29,051 bases of DNA from QVMP01 sp047974325. Its GTDB lineage: Bacteria > Bacteroidota > Bacteroidia > Bacteroidales > Dysgonomonadaceae. Where the stretch lies: positions 1 to 29,051 of the forward strand of contig JBKECE010000252.1 of NCBI GenBank assembly GCA_047974325.1, in the 5' to 3' direction. Below the pieces are notes generated by a model. The model worked only from the letters and a program-made list of their open reading frames with translations, had not been told where the DNA came from and searched no databases. The translations under genes and the position numbers were made by a program. Within the stretch, counting starts at the first letter, position 1. Each line of letters opens with the position of its first letter. This document shows positions 1-9,377 of the stretch, piece by piece.

Positions 1-19
1 ATAACTTCAAAAAAGTTAT
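1..19. repeat. Small inverted repeat just before dnaE
   Basis: Seven-base arms ataactt (1-7) and aagttat (13-19) are separated by five bases and end five bases before the dnaE ATG. The stem is pure A/T except one pair, so it would be weak. It could be the tail of an upstream terminator cut by the window edge or chance in AT-rich DNA. The real promoter of dnaE lies outside the window. Confidence 0.25.
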
Positions 20-24
20 AATTT

Positions 25-3000
25 ATGCAACCCTATACACATCTCCACGTCCATTCACAATATTCTATGCTCGATGGACAGGCGAGTATCCAAAAACTAG
101 TGGACAAAGCAAAAGCTGACGGAATGAAGGCTATTGCACTCACCGATCACGGATCAATGTTCGGAATAAAAGAATTCTTCAATTATGTAGGCAAAAAGAA
201 TGCACCTTATCAGAAAAATATCAAAGAACTGATAAAACAAATAAATAAAGCTGAAAACAATGGAGAAACCCAGCTTATTGATGAACTACAAATTAAGTTA
301 GCTGAAGAAAAATCACATCTGTTCAAACCGATTATAGGTTGTGAATGCTATGTAGCACGTCGTGGTCGCCACCTTAAAGAAGGAAAACCCGATATGAGTG
401 GCTGGCATCTGGTTGTATTGGCCAAGAATCTGACCGGCTATAAAAACCTGATCAAAATGGTTTCTAAAAGTTGGACGGAAGGCTTCTATATGCGTCCCCG
501 CATAGACAAGGAACTACTTGAACAGTACCACGAAGGACTTATCATTTCCTCCGCTTGTCTCGGTGGAGAGATTCCAAAGAAAATCACAATGGGTGATATG
601 CAGGAAGCAGAAGAAGCCGTTCAATGGTTTAAGAATCTTTTCGGAGACGATTACTACCTTGAACTTCAAAGACACAAGACAAATCGGCCCGATGCTAATC
701 TTGAAGCATACCCTTTGCAGGAGAAGGTAAACAAAGAACTGTTGCGTATAGGAGAAAAATACGATGTGAAGGTAATCGCCACAAACGATGTACATTTTGT
801 GGACGAAGATGATGCCGATGCGCACGACCGTCTGATCTGCCTGAGCACAGGCAAAGACCTTGACGATCCCAAGAGGATGCGTTATACCAAGCAAGAGTGG
901 TTGAAAACAACTGCGGAGATGAATCAAGTTTTTGCAGACTTACCACAAGTATTGGCAAATACGATGGAAATTGCCGACAAAGTGGAATTTTACTCTATCG
1001 ACTCCGATGCTCTGATGCCATATTTCATAATTGACGAGTCTTTCGGAACAGAAGCCGGATACAAAGAAAAATATTCTGAAGAAGATCTGATTGCCGAATT
1101 CGGAAAAGACGCATATGGTCGTCTAGGTGGATACGACAAAGTGATTCGCGTCAAACTTGAGGCTGACTATCTGACACACCTTACTCAAATTGGTGCATCA
1201 AAGAAGTATGGTGCAGACATGAATGAAGAAACAAAAGAACGTCTCGAGTTTGAACTTCAAACAATGAAAACAATGGGTTTTCCGGGATATTTCCTTATTG
1301 TACAGGATTTTATTTCGGCCGCACGCGGCATGGGCGTCGCCGTGGGACCCGGCCGTGGATCAGCAGCCGGATCTGCTGTTGCATATTGTCTGGGAATCAC
1401 TGATATAGACCCTATAAAATATGATTTACTTTTTGAACGCTTCCTAAATCCTGACCGTATATCCATGCCCGATATTGACATTGACTTTGACGATGATGGA
1501 CGCGGCGAGGTGCTTCGTTGGGTGACAGAGAAGTATGGATATGACAGGGTTGCCCACATCATCACTTACGGAACCATGGCAACCAAGTTGTCTATAAAAG
1601 ATGTTGCACGTGTTCAGAAATTGCCGTTGTCAGAGGCTAACAGATTGGCTAAACTTGTTCCGGACAGAATTCCGGATAAGAAAAAGGTGACACTCAAAGA
1701 TGCCATTGAATATATTCCCGAACTGAAAGCTGCTGCCACAGGCTCGGATGTCATAGCCCGTGACACGCTGAAATATGCGCAAATGCTTGAAGGAAATGTA
1801 CGGAATACAGGTGTGCATGCTTGCGGCATCATCATTGGGCGGCAAGACATTTCAGACATAGTACCCGTATCGACAGCCGAAGATAAGGAAACTGGCGAGA
1901 GTATGCTCGTCACACAATATGAAGGTTCGGTAATTGAAGAAACCGGGCTTATCAAGATGGACTTTTTAGGTTTAAAAACTCTTTCCATTATCAAAGAAGC
2001 TCTTGAAAATATAAAATATACGACCGGCGAGGAAATAGACATAAACACCATATCGCTGGAAGATCCTAAAACCTATGAGTTGTACAGCTTGGGAAAAACA
2101 ACCGGCACATTTCAGTTTGAATCGGCCGGTATGCAGAAATATCTGAAAGAACTGCAACCAAGCAAATTTGAAGATCTGATAGCTATGAATGCCCTCTATC
2201 GTCCGGGCCCGATGGACTATATTCCATCTTTTATTTCACGCAAGCATGGTCGCGAAGAAATCAAATATGACATTCCCATCATGGAACGTTACCTGAATGA
2301 CACATATGGAATCACCGTATATCAGGAACAGGTCATGCTCTTGTCCAGACTCCTCGCCAATTTCACACGTGGACAATCGGACGAGTTGCGTAAGGCGATG
2401 GGGAAGAAACTGATCGATAAGATGAATTCTCTGAAAGAGAAGTTTCTGGACGGAGGAAAGAAAAATGGACATAATGAGAAAACTCTGAATAAAATATGGG
2501 CTGACTGGGAAAAATTTGCCTCATACGCGTTCAATAAATCGCATGCCACATGCTATTCATGGGTAGCGTATCAAACCGCATGGCTAAAAGCGAATTATCC
2601 GTCTGAATATATGGCTGCAACACTTTCGCGCAACTTATCCAACATCACCGAAATCACAAAGTTCATGGATGAATGCAAGGCGATGGGCATTAATGTTTTC
2701 GGGCCTGATGTCAACGAATCATACCTGAAGTTTTCTGTCAATGCGGAAGGTAATATCCGCTTCGGTATGGCTGCCATAAAAGGTGTCGGAGGTGGTGCAG
2801 TAGACAATATTATCCACGAAAGAAACAAAAACGGTAAATTTACAGATATATTCAACTTTGTGGAACGTGTCAATCTCAGTTCCTGTAACAAGAAAAATAT
2901 AGAATCGCTTGCTCTTGCCGGGGCATTTGATGCCTTTGCAAACATACAGAGAGAGCAATTCTTTGAAACGAATAATAAAGGAGAAACATTTATAGACCAA

Positions 3001-3768
3001 CTCATCAAATATGGAAATAAATATCAGGCAGACAAGCAGCAGGCCACAAATTCCTTATTCGGGGATGATACCTCATTCGACATCGCCCGCCCCGAAATAC
3101 CCAAAGCAGAACGTTGGTCAGATCTAGAACGGCTCAACAAAGAGCGTGAGCTGATCGGTATTTATTTATCTGCGCACCCGCTCGATGAATACGCTATTGA
3201 ACTCAAATATGCCTGCAATATGTTGATGTCTGACATCGAAGATAAAGAATCGTTCCGCAACAAGGAGGTAAACCTCGGTGGTCTGGTTTGTGGTGTTCGA
3301 GAAGGGATCACAAAAAATGGAAAGCCTTACATGATAATCAAAATCGAAGATTATTCCGGCAGTGGCGAAATAGCACTTTTCGGTGACGATTACATCAATT
3401 TCGGAAAATACGGAAGACAGGGATTATACGTATACATAAAAGGTAAAATTCAATCGCGTCGATTCAATGAAAATCAATTAGAGTTGAAAATTCTATCCAT
3501 TCAGTTGCTCCCTGACGTAAAAGATAAATTGATAGAAAATATCAAAATCATATTGCCTCTGCATGAATTGAATACGCAGATGGTCGAAGAAATCTCCATA
3601 TTGACAAAAAACAATATTGGAAATACGTTGTTATATTTTGAAATAGTGGATGGCGAAAAAAATATGAAAATCGATTTATTTGCCAGAGGATTGAAAATTG
3701 ATATAAAAAAAGAACTCATAGATTACCTCGAAGAAAACGAGAATATTCTTTTTACCGTTAATCAATAA
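25..3768 (+). CDS. dnaE: DNA polymerase III alpha subunit
   Basis: Replicative polymerase subunit that extends DNA 5'->3' in the replisome together with the beta clamp and the clamp loader. The 1247-residue product opens with a PHP domain (HLHVHS near residue 7, later TDHGSMFG). The polymerase core follows, with GPGRGSAAGS and the catalytic acidic motif PDIDIDFDD (Asp residues near 483, 485 and 487). A helix-hairpin-helix region comes next, and an OB-fold lies at roughly residues 1080-1160. Length fits the DnaE1 class. A lysine- and glutamate-rich stretch around residues 55-100 interrupts the PHP domain; I believe this is usual in Bacteroidetes DnaE, but that is from memory. The ATG at 25 gives the canonical N-terminus, so the gene is complete. 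It is followed by trxA after 76 bp with its own promoter-like element. Confidence 0.98.
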   Translation: MQPYTHLHVHSQYSMLDGQASIQKLVDKAKADGMKAIALTDHGSMFGIKEFFNYVGKKNAPYQKNIKELIKQINKAENNGETQLIDELQIKLAEEKSHLFKPIIGCECYVARRGRHLKEGKPDMSGWHLVVLAKNLTGYKNLIKMVSKSWTEGFYMRPRIDKELLEQYHEGLIISSACLGGEIPKKITMGDMQEAEEAVQWFKNLFGDDYYLELQRHKTNRPDANLEAYPLQEKVNKELLRIGEKYDVKVIATNDVHFVDEDDADAHDRLICLSTGKDLDDPKRMRYTKQEWLKTTAEMNQVFADLPQVLANTMEIADKVEFYSIDSDALMPYFIIDESFGTEAGYKEKYSEEDLIAEFGKDAYGRLGGYDKVIRVKLEADYLTHLTQIGASKKYGADMNEETKERLEFELQTMKTMGFPGYFLIVQDFISAARGMGVAVGPGRGSAAGSAVAYCLGITDIDPIKYDLLFERFLNPDRISMPDIDIDFDDDGRGEVLRWVTEKYGYDRVAHIITYGTMATKLSIKDVARVQKLPLSEANRLAKLVPDRIPDKKKVTLKDAIEYIPELKAAATGSDVIARDTLKYAQMLEGNVRNTGVHACGIIIGRQDISDIVPVSTAEDKETGESMLVTQYEGSVIEETGLIKMDFLGLKTLSIIKEALENIKYTTGEEIDINTISLEDPKTYELYSLGKTTGTFQFESAGMQKYLKELQPSKFEDLIAMNALYRPGPMDYIPSFISRKHGREEIKYDIPIMERYLNDTYGITVYQEQVMLLSRLLANFTRGQSDELRKAMGKKLIDKMNSLKEKFLDGGKKNGHNEKTLNKIWADWEKFASYAFNKSHATCYSWVAYQTAWLKANYPSEYMAATLSRNLSNITEITKFMDECKAMGINVFGPDVNESYLKFSVNAEGNIRFGMAAIKGVGGGAVDNIIHERNKNGKFTDIFNFVERVNLSSCNKKNIESLALAGAFDAFANIQREQFFETNNKGETFIDQLIKYGNKYQADKQQATNSLFGDDTSFDIARPEIPKAERWSDLERLNKERELIGIYLSAHPLDEYAIELKYACNMLMSDIEDKESFRNKEVNLGGLVCGVREGITKNGKPYMIIKIEDYSGSGEIALFGDDYINFGKYGRQGLYVYIKGKIQSRRFNENQLELKILSIQLLPDVKDKLIENIKIILPLHELNTQMVEEISILTKNNIGNTLLYFEIVDGEKNMKIDLFARGLKIDIKKELIDYLEENENILFTVNQ

Positions 3769-3796
3769 TTGATTTTCTAATGTATAAAAGTTTCAT

Positions 3797-3804
3797 TATT
3801 TTTG
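3797..3804 (+). promoter_or_regulatory. Bacteroidetes -7 element before trxA
   Basis: TATTTTTG matches the Bacteroidetes -7 consensus TAnnTTTG and lies about 40 bp before the trxA ATG. I do not see a convincing TTG/TTTG -33 element at the usual 19-20 bp spacing, so the call rests on the -7 box and its position in the short dnaE-trxA gap. Confidence 0.45.
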
Positions 3805-3844
3805 TATCTATCGCAAACAATAATAAAAAATAAATTAAATAATT

Positions 3845-4162
3845 ATGGCACTAGAAATTACAGACTCAACATTTGAGAATATCCTAAAATCAGATCAACC
3901 CGTTGTTATAGATTTTTGGGCAGAATGGTGTGGTCCCTGCCGTATGGTAGGTCCAATCGTGGAGGAACTAGCCACACAATATGACGGAAAAGTCATTATC
4001 GGCAAAGTAGATGTTGACAACAATGATGAAATCACTTCTAAATTTGGCATCAGAAATATCCCAACAATCTTGTTCTTCAAAGGAGGTGAAATTGTAGACA
4101 AACAGGTAGGAGCAGCTCAAAAATCAGCCTTAGTAGAAAAAATTGATAAGCTATTGGCTTAA
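3845..4162 (+). CDS. trxA: Thioredoxin
   Basis: Small cytoplasmic dithiol-disulfide oxidoreductase that reduces protein disulfides and is itself reduced by thioredoxin reductase. The 105-residue product shows the classic fold: DFWAEWCGPC with active-site cysteines 29 and 32, then VDVDNN, the cis-proline segment RNIPTILFF and a C-terminal helix. No signal peptide is present, so it is the cytosolic type rather than a TlpA/ResA-like exported one. The ATG at 3845 gives a family-typical N-terminus. A near-perfect hairpin terminator follows 61 bp after the stop, so the gene is probably monocistronic. Confidence 0.97.
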   Translation: MALEITDSTFENILKSDQPVVIDFWAEWCGPCRMVGPIVEELATQYDGKVIIGKVDVDNNDEITSKFGIRNIPTILFFKGGEIVDKQVGAAQKSALVEKIDKLLA

Positions 4163-4223
4163 TATATTTACATATCATTATGCTACAATAGTTCAATGCT
4201 CAAACGAGTATTGGATAAGATAA

Positions 4224-4262
4224 AAAAAACTACAAGTCATACAAAATGGCTTGTAGTTTTTT
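4224..4262 (+). terminator. Rho-independent terminator after trxA
   Basis: A 16-base left arm (4224-4239) and right arm (4247-4262) pair fully with one G-T wobble around a seven-base loop. The core is ctacaag/cttgtag flanked by A-run and T-run, and the right arm runs into TTTTTTATTTT. It can work for trxA on the plus strand. Confidence 0.85.
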
Positions 4263-4305
4263 ATTTTATCAAAATTAGCACAACTCTATAAATTTGTAAA
4301 AAAAT

Positions 4306-4327
4306 GTGATAAAAAAAAGCTTATCAC
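4306..4327. repeat. Inverted repeat upstream of sppA
   Basis: Arms gtgataa (4306-4312) and ttatcac (4321-4327) are separated by eight bases. The repeat lies about 45 bp upstream of the predicted sppA -33 element, a position where an operator could sit. It may equally be a chance dyad in an AT-rich gap. Apart from this, the trxA terminator and the sppA promoter, the 266-bp gap holds nothing I can recognise. Confidence 0.3.
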
Positions 4328-4372
4328 GACTTATAGAATATATCTGGCTATCTATTTGTTCGTGAATAGAAG

Positions 4373-4401
4373 TTGTTGTATTATTAAATTTGCTATATTT
4401 G
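4373..4401 (+). promoter_or_regulatory. Promoter of the sppA-lpxK-punA unit
   Basis: TTG (4373-4375), an 18-bp spacer and TATATTTG (4394-4401) fit the Bacteroidetes -33/-7 pattern (TTG/TTTG, about 19 bp, TAnnTTTG). The -7 box ends 27 bp before the sppA ATG. Both elements are present at near-ideal spacing, so this is one of the better promoter calls here. Confidence 0.6.
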
Positions 4402-4428
4402 CTTCATACAGTTAATTTTTAAAAGAAA

Positions 4429-6198
4429 ATGAGAGACTTTTTAAAAAATGTTCTGGCAACCTTGGTTGCTTTATTTATTTGCGGGATCATATCTTTTGTG
4501 CTATTTCTCTTCGTTATCGGTTTTATAGCAGGAGCCTCGACCGATACTTTTACATTGAAAGAAAATACTGTTTTAAACCTGAAATTAGACGGTATACTAA
4601 AAGACAGAGTGCCGACAAAAAATCCAATATATGAAATTCTGCAAATGTCTGAAACCTCAGATATCGGTCTTGACGACATTTTGCAAGCCATCAAAAAAGC
4701 AAAAGAAAATGATAATATCAAAGGCATATATATACAAACCGGAATGTTTTCGGCCTCGACTGCCTCATTGAAAGAAATGAGAGATGCTCTGGTTGATTTC
4801 AAAGAAAGTGGCAAATTCATTGTTGCCTATTCAGACACCTACACACAAGGATGTTACTACTTATCGTCAATTGCCGACAAAGTAATTCTCAATCCACAGG
4901 GTAATCTGGATTTTCATGGTATATCAGCTTCATCCACATTCTATAAAGGATTATTGGAAAAGGTTGGTGTGGAAATGCAGATATTCAAAGTAGGAACTTA
5001 CAAATCAGCCGTTGAACCATACATTACCAATAAAATGAGTGATGCAAACAAAGAGCAAGTCACTTCATTTGCTAATGATATATGGAATGGTGTGTTGAAA
5101 GAAATTTCCGATTCGAGACATATTTCCACCGAACAATTAAATGCTCTGGCAGATACTTTAACGATGCTCCAAGACCAAAAAATGCTGGTTGAAAGTAAAA
5201 TGGTAGATACTTTGATGTATCAGACTGACGTCAACAAATATTTGAAAACATTGGTAGGCATCGAGCAGGACAAGAAACTGGCATTAGCTGGCATTGACGA
5301 TATGACAAGTGTTCCGCTATTGAAAGAATCCAAATCGAAAGATCAGATCGCTGTGCTGTATGCCGAAGGTAGTATTATGAGTGGAAGCCCAAGTACAACA
5401 GATTTCACGGACATTTATGCCGAATCTCTGATCAAAGAAATTGAAAAACTCAAAGAAAACAAGGATGTGAAAGCTGTAGTTTTTCGTGTGAATTCACCCG
5501 GAGGAAGTGCATATGCTTCCGAACAGATATGGAAAGCTGTGTCTGACCTGAAAGCAAAAAAACCGGTTGTGGTGTCGATGGGTGATTATGCAGCGTCGGG
5601 TGGTTATTATATTTCCTGCAATGCAACAAAAATCATTGCACAGCCTAATACTCTGACCGGCTCAATCGGTATATTCGGAATGTTCCCGAATGTTGAAGGC
5701 TTGACAAACAAGCTTGGCCTCACATTCGATAATGTCAAAACGAATAAATATGCCGACTTTGGGGATATAACGCGTCCAATGCGTGAAGACGAAAAACGTA
5801 TATTGCAAGCCTATATTGAACGGGGTTATGATCTTTTCCTCACTCGTTGCTCGGATGGTAGAGGTATAGCCAAAGATTCTCTGAATTTGATAGCACAAGG
5901 TCGTGTCTGGACCGGAAATCAAGCTCTGAAGATCGGTCTTGTGGATGGCATTGGCGGTATAAGCAAGGCTATAAAGGAAGCTGCCGTATTAGCCAATCTA
6001 AAAGATTTCTCGACAAGAGATTATCCTCGCAAGGTAGATTTCTTTGAAACTATACTCAACACAAGCAAAGAAGAGCTGACAGCTCAAGCAGTGAAAGAAT
6101 ATCTGGGAACGGACTATAATCTGATCAAAACAATGAAACAGATAAACAGCCGTGACTATATTCAAGCCGTAATACCATATAACATCGAAGTAAAATAA
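4429..6198 (+). CDS. sppA: Signal peptide peptidase SppA, long (67K) type
   Basis: Membrane-anchored serine protease that degrades cleaved signal peptides and probably other membrane-protein remnants on the periplasmic side. The 589 residues start with a single hydrophobic anchor (about residues 8-35). Two tandem S49-type halves follow, as in the E. coli 67K form. The expected Ser-Lys dyad is visible: Lys192 in TYKSAVEPY from the N-terminal half, and Ser390 in DYAASGGYY from the C-terminal half. NSPGGSAYASE and TGSIGIFGMFPN are further family landmarks. The ATG at 4429 precedes a suitable anchor. lpxK begins 10 bp after the stop, indicating one transcript. Confidence 0.95.
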   Translation: MRDFLKNVLATLVALFICGIISFVLFLFVIGFIAGASTDTFTLKENTVLNLKLDGILKDRVPTKNPIYEILQMSETSDIGLDDILQAIKKAKENDNIKGIYIQTGMFSASTASLKEMRDALVDFKESGKFIVAYSDTYTQGCYYLSSIADKVILNPQGNLDFHGISASSTFYKGLLEKVGVEMQIFKVGTYKSAVEPYITNKMSDANKEQVTSFANDIWNGVLKEISDSRHISTEQLNALADTLTMLQDQKMLVESKMVDTLMYQTDVNKYLKTLVGIEQDKKLALAGIDDMTSVPLLKESKSKDQIAVLYAEGSIMSGSPSTTDFTDIYAESLIKEIEKLKENKDVKAVVFRVNSPGGSAYASEQIWKAVSDLKAKKPVVVSMGDYAASGGYYISCNATKIIAQPNTLTGSIGIFGMFPNVEGLTNKLGLTFDNVKTNKYADFGDITRPMREDEKRILQAYIERGYDLFLTRCSDGRGIAKDSLNLIAQGRVWTGNQALKIGLVDGIGGISKAIKEAAVLANLKDFSTRDYPRKVDFFETILNTSKEELTAQAVKEYLGTDYNLIKTMKQINSRDYIQAVIPYNIEVK

Positions 6199-6208
6199 AT
6201 AACCTTTT

Positions 6209-7318
6209 TTGAGTAACAAAACTTTACATATCAATAAATGGTTACGCCCTTTGGCTTGGCTATATGGATGTGCTGTGTTCCTCAGGAACAAGATGTTTAA
6301 GTATGGATTACTCAAAAGCAAGTCATATAATGTTCCAATTATTTGTGTTGGCAATCTGAGTGCCGGAGGTACAGGCAAAACGCCTCACATCGAATATTTG
6401 ATAGAACTGCTGAAAGATAAATATAAGGTCGCAGTATTGAGCCGTGGTTATATGAGAAAAACCTCTGGATTTGTGCTGGCTTCCGATACTCCGAAAAGCA
6501 ATGAAATCGGAGATGAACCTTGCCAGATAAAGCTTAAATTTCCAAACATAATTGTGGCTGTTTCGGAAAACAGATGCAATGGAATAGAAAAACTGTTGAA
6601 TTTGCCACCAGAAAAACGTCCGCAAGTGATTTTACTCGACGATGCTTACCAACATAGGTATGTGAAACCATCATATTCTATCCTGCTGACAGACTTCCAC
6701 CGACCTTACTATAAGGACGAACTTTTGCCGGCAGGACGATTGAGAGAACCTGCCGCTTACTCCGAATGTGCCAACATGATCATCGTCACGAAATGCCCTC
6801 CGGCAATAAAACCAATCGATTTACGCATTTTGCAGCACGATATCAATGCATTTCCATATCAAAGCTTGTTATATACATCCATCAAATATGATGTTCTCAA
6901 ACCTATCTTCAACACGAATAAGCCCGTGCTAAGATTAGACCAGTTGAACAAAAAGCAAGCCTTGCTCATATCGGGTATTGCATCACCTAAGATGCTGATC
7001 AGGACTCTCAGGAAATCGGTCGGGAAATTGGAAATTCTGTCTTTTGCTGACCATCATAATTTTTCAAAAAAAGATATCACAAAAATCAATAATATCTTTA
7101 AAAACTTGAACGAACCCGACAAACTGATTGTTGTAACAGAAAAGGACGCTGCCCGTTTGCGATCTGCATCGGGACTAACTGACGAAGCAAGAGCGGCAAT
7201 GTATAGTTTGCCTATCCGAATATCATTTGTCAGCAAAGAAGACGAAGAAATGTTTAATACAAAAATACTTGAACATGTTAGAAAAAATACAAGAAACAGC
7301 CACCTACATCAAAAGTAA
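6209..7318 (+). CDS. lpxK: Tetraacyldisaccharide 4'-kinase (lipid A), TTG start
   Basis: Phosphorylates the 4' position of the lipid A disaccharide precursor at the inner face of the cytoplasmic membrane, using ATP. The Walker A motif GNLSAGGTGKTP lies at residues 49-59, followed by LSRGY, GDEP and LLDDAYQHR, all LpxK landmarks. The 369-residue length is typical for Bacteroidetes. The start is TTG at 6209. The first in-frame ATG would remove about 28 residues including the hydrophobic stretch WLRPLAWLYG, which the family normally has, so I prefer TTG. It sits 10 bp after sppA and its 3' end overlaps the start of the purine phosphorylase by 44 bp. Confidence 0.93.
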   Translation: MSNKTLHINKWLRPLAWLYGCAVFLRNKMFKYGLLKSKSYNVPIICVGNLSAGGTGKTPHIEYLIELLKDKYKVAVLSRGYMRKTSGFVLASDTPKSNEIGDEPCQIKLKFPNIIVAVSENRCNGIEKLLNLPPEKRPQVILLDDAYQHRYVKPSYSILLTDFHRPYYKDELLPAGRLREPAAYSECANMIIVTKCPPAIKPIDLRILQHDINAFPYQSLLYTSIKYDVLKPIFNTNKPVLRLDQLNKKQALLISGIASPKMLIRTLRKSVGKLEILSFADHHNFSKKDITKINNIFKNLNEPDKLIVVTEKDAARLRSASGLTDEARAAMYSLPIRISFVSKEDEEMFNTKILEHVRKNTRNSHLHQK

Positions 7319-8090
7319 AGTTGCTGTCATTCCTAATTATGCGATCATTTTAGGAACAGGTTTGGGAGAATTGGTAAATATTATTACCGACAAGAAAGAA
7401 TTGCGTTACGATCAGATCCCCAATTTTCCGGTATCGACCGTAGAAGGCCACAGTGGAAAACTCATTTTTGGCAAGCTAGGCGGTACAAACGTCTTGGCAA
7501 TGCAAGGCCGCTTTCATTTCTATGAAGGATATGACATGAAACAGGTAACCTTTCCTGTCCGTGTATTCAAAGCTCTAGGCATCGAATATCTATTTGTATC
7601 GAACGCCGCGGGTGGAATGAATGGAAGTTTCGACATTGGCGACATCATGCTCATTGAAGACCATATAAACTTGTTTCCCGAACATCCATTGAGAGGTAAA
7701 AACTTTAACGAATTAGGTACACGTTTCCCTGATATGAGCGAAGCCTACAGTAAAGAACTGCGCAAGATGGCATCTGATATTGCCAAAGAAAACAATATCA
7801 AATTGCAGCATGGCGTTTATGTAGGCACATCAGGCCCTACATTTGAAACTCCGGCAGAATACAATTACTTCAAAATTATTGGAGGTGATGCAGTAGGTAT
7901 GTCCACAGTGCCGGAAGTGATTGTTGCCAATCATGCTAAAATGAAGGTGTTGGCATTTTCTATTATTACCGATCTGGGTGTAATAGGCAAGATCGTTGAG
8001 GTTTCACACGAGGAAGTACAGGAAGCAGCTAAAATTGCTCAACCCAAGATGGCTTTCATCATGGAAGAAATTATAAAAAGACTTGGATAG
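7275..8090 (+). CDS. punA: Purine nucleoside phosphorylase, trimeric PNP class
   Basis: Cleaves inosine and guanosine with phosphate to the free base and ribose-1-phosphate in purine salvage. The 271-residue product carries GTGLGEL (27-33), HSGKL, QGRFHFYEGY, SNAAGGMN, GPTFETPAEY and GGDAVGMSTVPE, the landmarks of the low-molecular-mass trimeric family. I chose the ATG at 7275, where the family N-terminus MLEKIQET begins. An upstream TTG at 7227 stays in frame but adds 16 basic residues with no family match. The gene overlaps the end of lpxK by 44 bp in another frame, suggesting coupled translation. Transcription ends at the hairpin just downstream. Confidence 0.94.
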   Translation: MLEKIQETATYIKSKVAVIPNYAIILGTGLGELVNIITDKKELRYDQIPNFPVSTVEGHSGKLIFGKLGGTNVLAMQGRFHFYEGYDMKQVTFPVRVFKALGIEYLFVSNAAGGMNGSFDIGDIMLIEDHINLFPEHPLRGKNFNELGTRFPDMSEAYSKELRKMASDIAKENNIKLQHGVYVGTSGPTFETPAEYNYFKIIGGDAVGMSTVPEVIVANHAKMKVLAFSIITDLGVIGKIVEVSHEEVQEAAKIAQPKMAFIMEEIIKRLG

Positions 8091-8119
8091 TTTTAAATTA
8101 ATCCACAATTAAAAAAACG

Positions 8120-8154
8120 AGAGGAAAGACTAATTTGAAATTAGTCTTTCCTCT
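8120..8154. terminator. Bidirectional terminator between punA and the rRNA methyltransferase
   Basis: Perfect 16-base arms (8120-8135 and 8139-8154; core agaggaaagacta / tagtctttcctct) enclose a three-base loop. On the plus strand the stem runs into TTTT. On the minus strand it is followed by CG and a seven-T run. It sits between two convergent genes, so it should stop transcription from both sides. Confidence 0.9.
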
Positions 8155-8185
8155 TTTATATTTTGTTGCAATTGGAACCTCCGTT

Positions 8186-9376
8186 CTACTCTACATAAAG
8201 AACCAATCCTTTCAAATATTCGCCTTCGGGATGATAAATATTGATCGGATGATCGGCTGGCTGAGTCAATTGATGTAATATTTTGACACTGCGTCCCGAC
8301 ATAGCTGCTGCACTGAACACTGCCATACGAAACATATCTTTACTGATCACTTGTGAACAGGAAAATGTAAATATAATTCCACCTTTCGCAACTTTCTCAA
8401 ATGCAATTGCATTTAGTCGTTTATAACCCTGCAACGCATTTTTCACCGCACCCCGATGTTTAGCAAAAGCAGGAGGGTCAAGAATAATAAGATCATATGC
8501 CCCTGTTTCCATATTCTCTAGATACTTAAAAGCATCTTCGGCAAATGCTTTATGCCGGACATCATCTCCAAAATTCAGCTTTACATTCTTCTCGGTCAGC
8601 ATAATTGCTTTTGCCGAACTATCGACCGAATGCACGATTTTAGCTTCTCCACGCATAGCATAGAACGAAAATCCACCCGTATAGCAAAACATATTCAACA
8701 CAGACCTGCCCTTAGAATATTTCTCCAGCAAAGACCTATTATCTCTCTGATCTACAAAAAAGCCTGTTTTTTGCCCTTTAAGCCAGTCTGCACGAAATCT
8801 AAGGCCGTTTTCTATAGCTTCATCACTGATGGTATCATTGCCTTTTAGAAGATAACCGTCTTCGGAAGAAAGATTTGCCTTGAAAGGTAGTGTAGATTCA
8901 GATTTATAGTAAATATTTTGAAGTGAATCTTTCAATACCGCTCTAAGAGCATCGCACACATCCATTCTATTTAGGTGCATTCCTGCCGAATGAGACTGCA
9001 TGACAGCTGTATTTCCATATACATCAACAATAAGTCCGGGCAAGTTATCACCTTCACCATGAACCAGACGATAAGCGGTATTGTTCTCGGACACCACTCC
9101 AATTGCCTTACGCAAATCATAGGCGATGGAAATCTTCTCAATCCAATAACGGGAGTCTATCTCCTGTTCCGAAAAAGAAAGTATACGTACCTCTATGCTC
9201 CCGATCTGATAATGTCCGATACCCAAAAAGTCTCCTTTAGAAGAATAGACACTCACTATTTCACCTTCGGCAAGTCCATTGTCACGTTTGTCAATAGCAC
9301 CCGAAAACACCCAAGGGTGAAAACGCAGCAAAGCCTCTTCTTTCTTCGGTTTCAATATTACTTTTTTGTATGGCAT
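8186..9376 (-). CDS. rlmI: RlmI/RlmK-like 23S rRNA (cytosine-C5) methyltransferase
   Basis: Class I SAM-dependent methyltransferase of the RlmI family, which in E. coli makes m5C1962 in 23S rRNA. The 396 residues begin with a PUA-type RNA-binding domain (HPWVFSGAI at 20-28). A linker containing QKTGFFVDQRDNR (202-214) follows, then the Rossmann core with LNMFCYTGGFSFYA, the acidic VHSVDSS, and LILDPPAFAKHRG near residues 298-309. FTFSCSQ carries the candidate catalytic cysteine. The ATG at 9376 lies one base after the exonuclease stop, so it is the last gene of the DUF5063-exonuclease-methyltransferase operon. The target site is by family inference; the symbol is provisional. Confidence 0.9.
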   Translation of the reverse strand: MPYKKVILKPKKEEALLRFHPWVFSGAIDKRDNGLAEGEIVSVYSSKGDFLGIGHYQIGSIEVRILSFSEQEIDSRYWIEKISIAYDLRKAIGVVSENNTAYRLVHGEGDNLPGLIVDVYGNTAVMQSHSAGMHLNRMDVCDALRAVLKDSLQNIYYKSESTLPFKANLSSEDGYLLKGNDTISDEAIENGLRFRADWLKGQKTGFFVDQRDNRSLLEKYSKGRSVLNMFCYTGGFSFYAMRGEAKIVHSVDSSAKAIMLTEKNVKLNFGDDVRHKAFAEDAFKYLENMETGAYDLIILDPPAFAKHRGAVKNALQGYKRLNAIAFEKVAKGGIIFTFSCSQVISKDMFRMAVFSAAAMSGRSVKILHQLTQPADHPINIYHPEGEYLKGLVLYVE

Positions 9377-9377
9377 T

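Noticed and set aside
1614..2051. 145-residue minus-strand frame inside dnaE
   Set aside because: Shadow of the strongly conserved dnaE frame.
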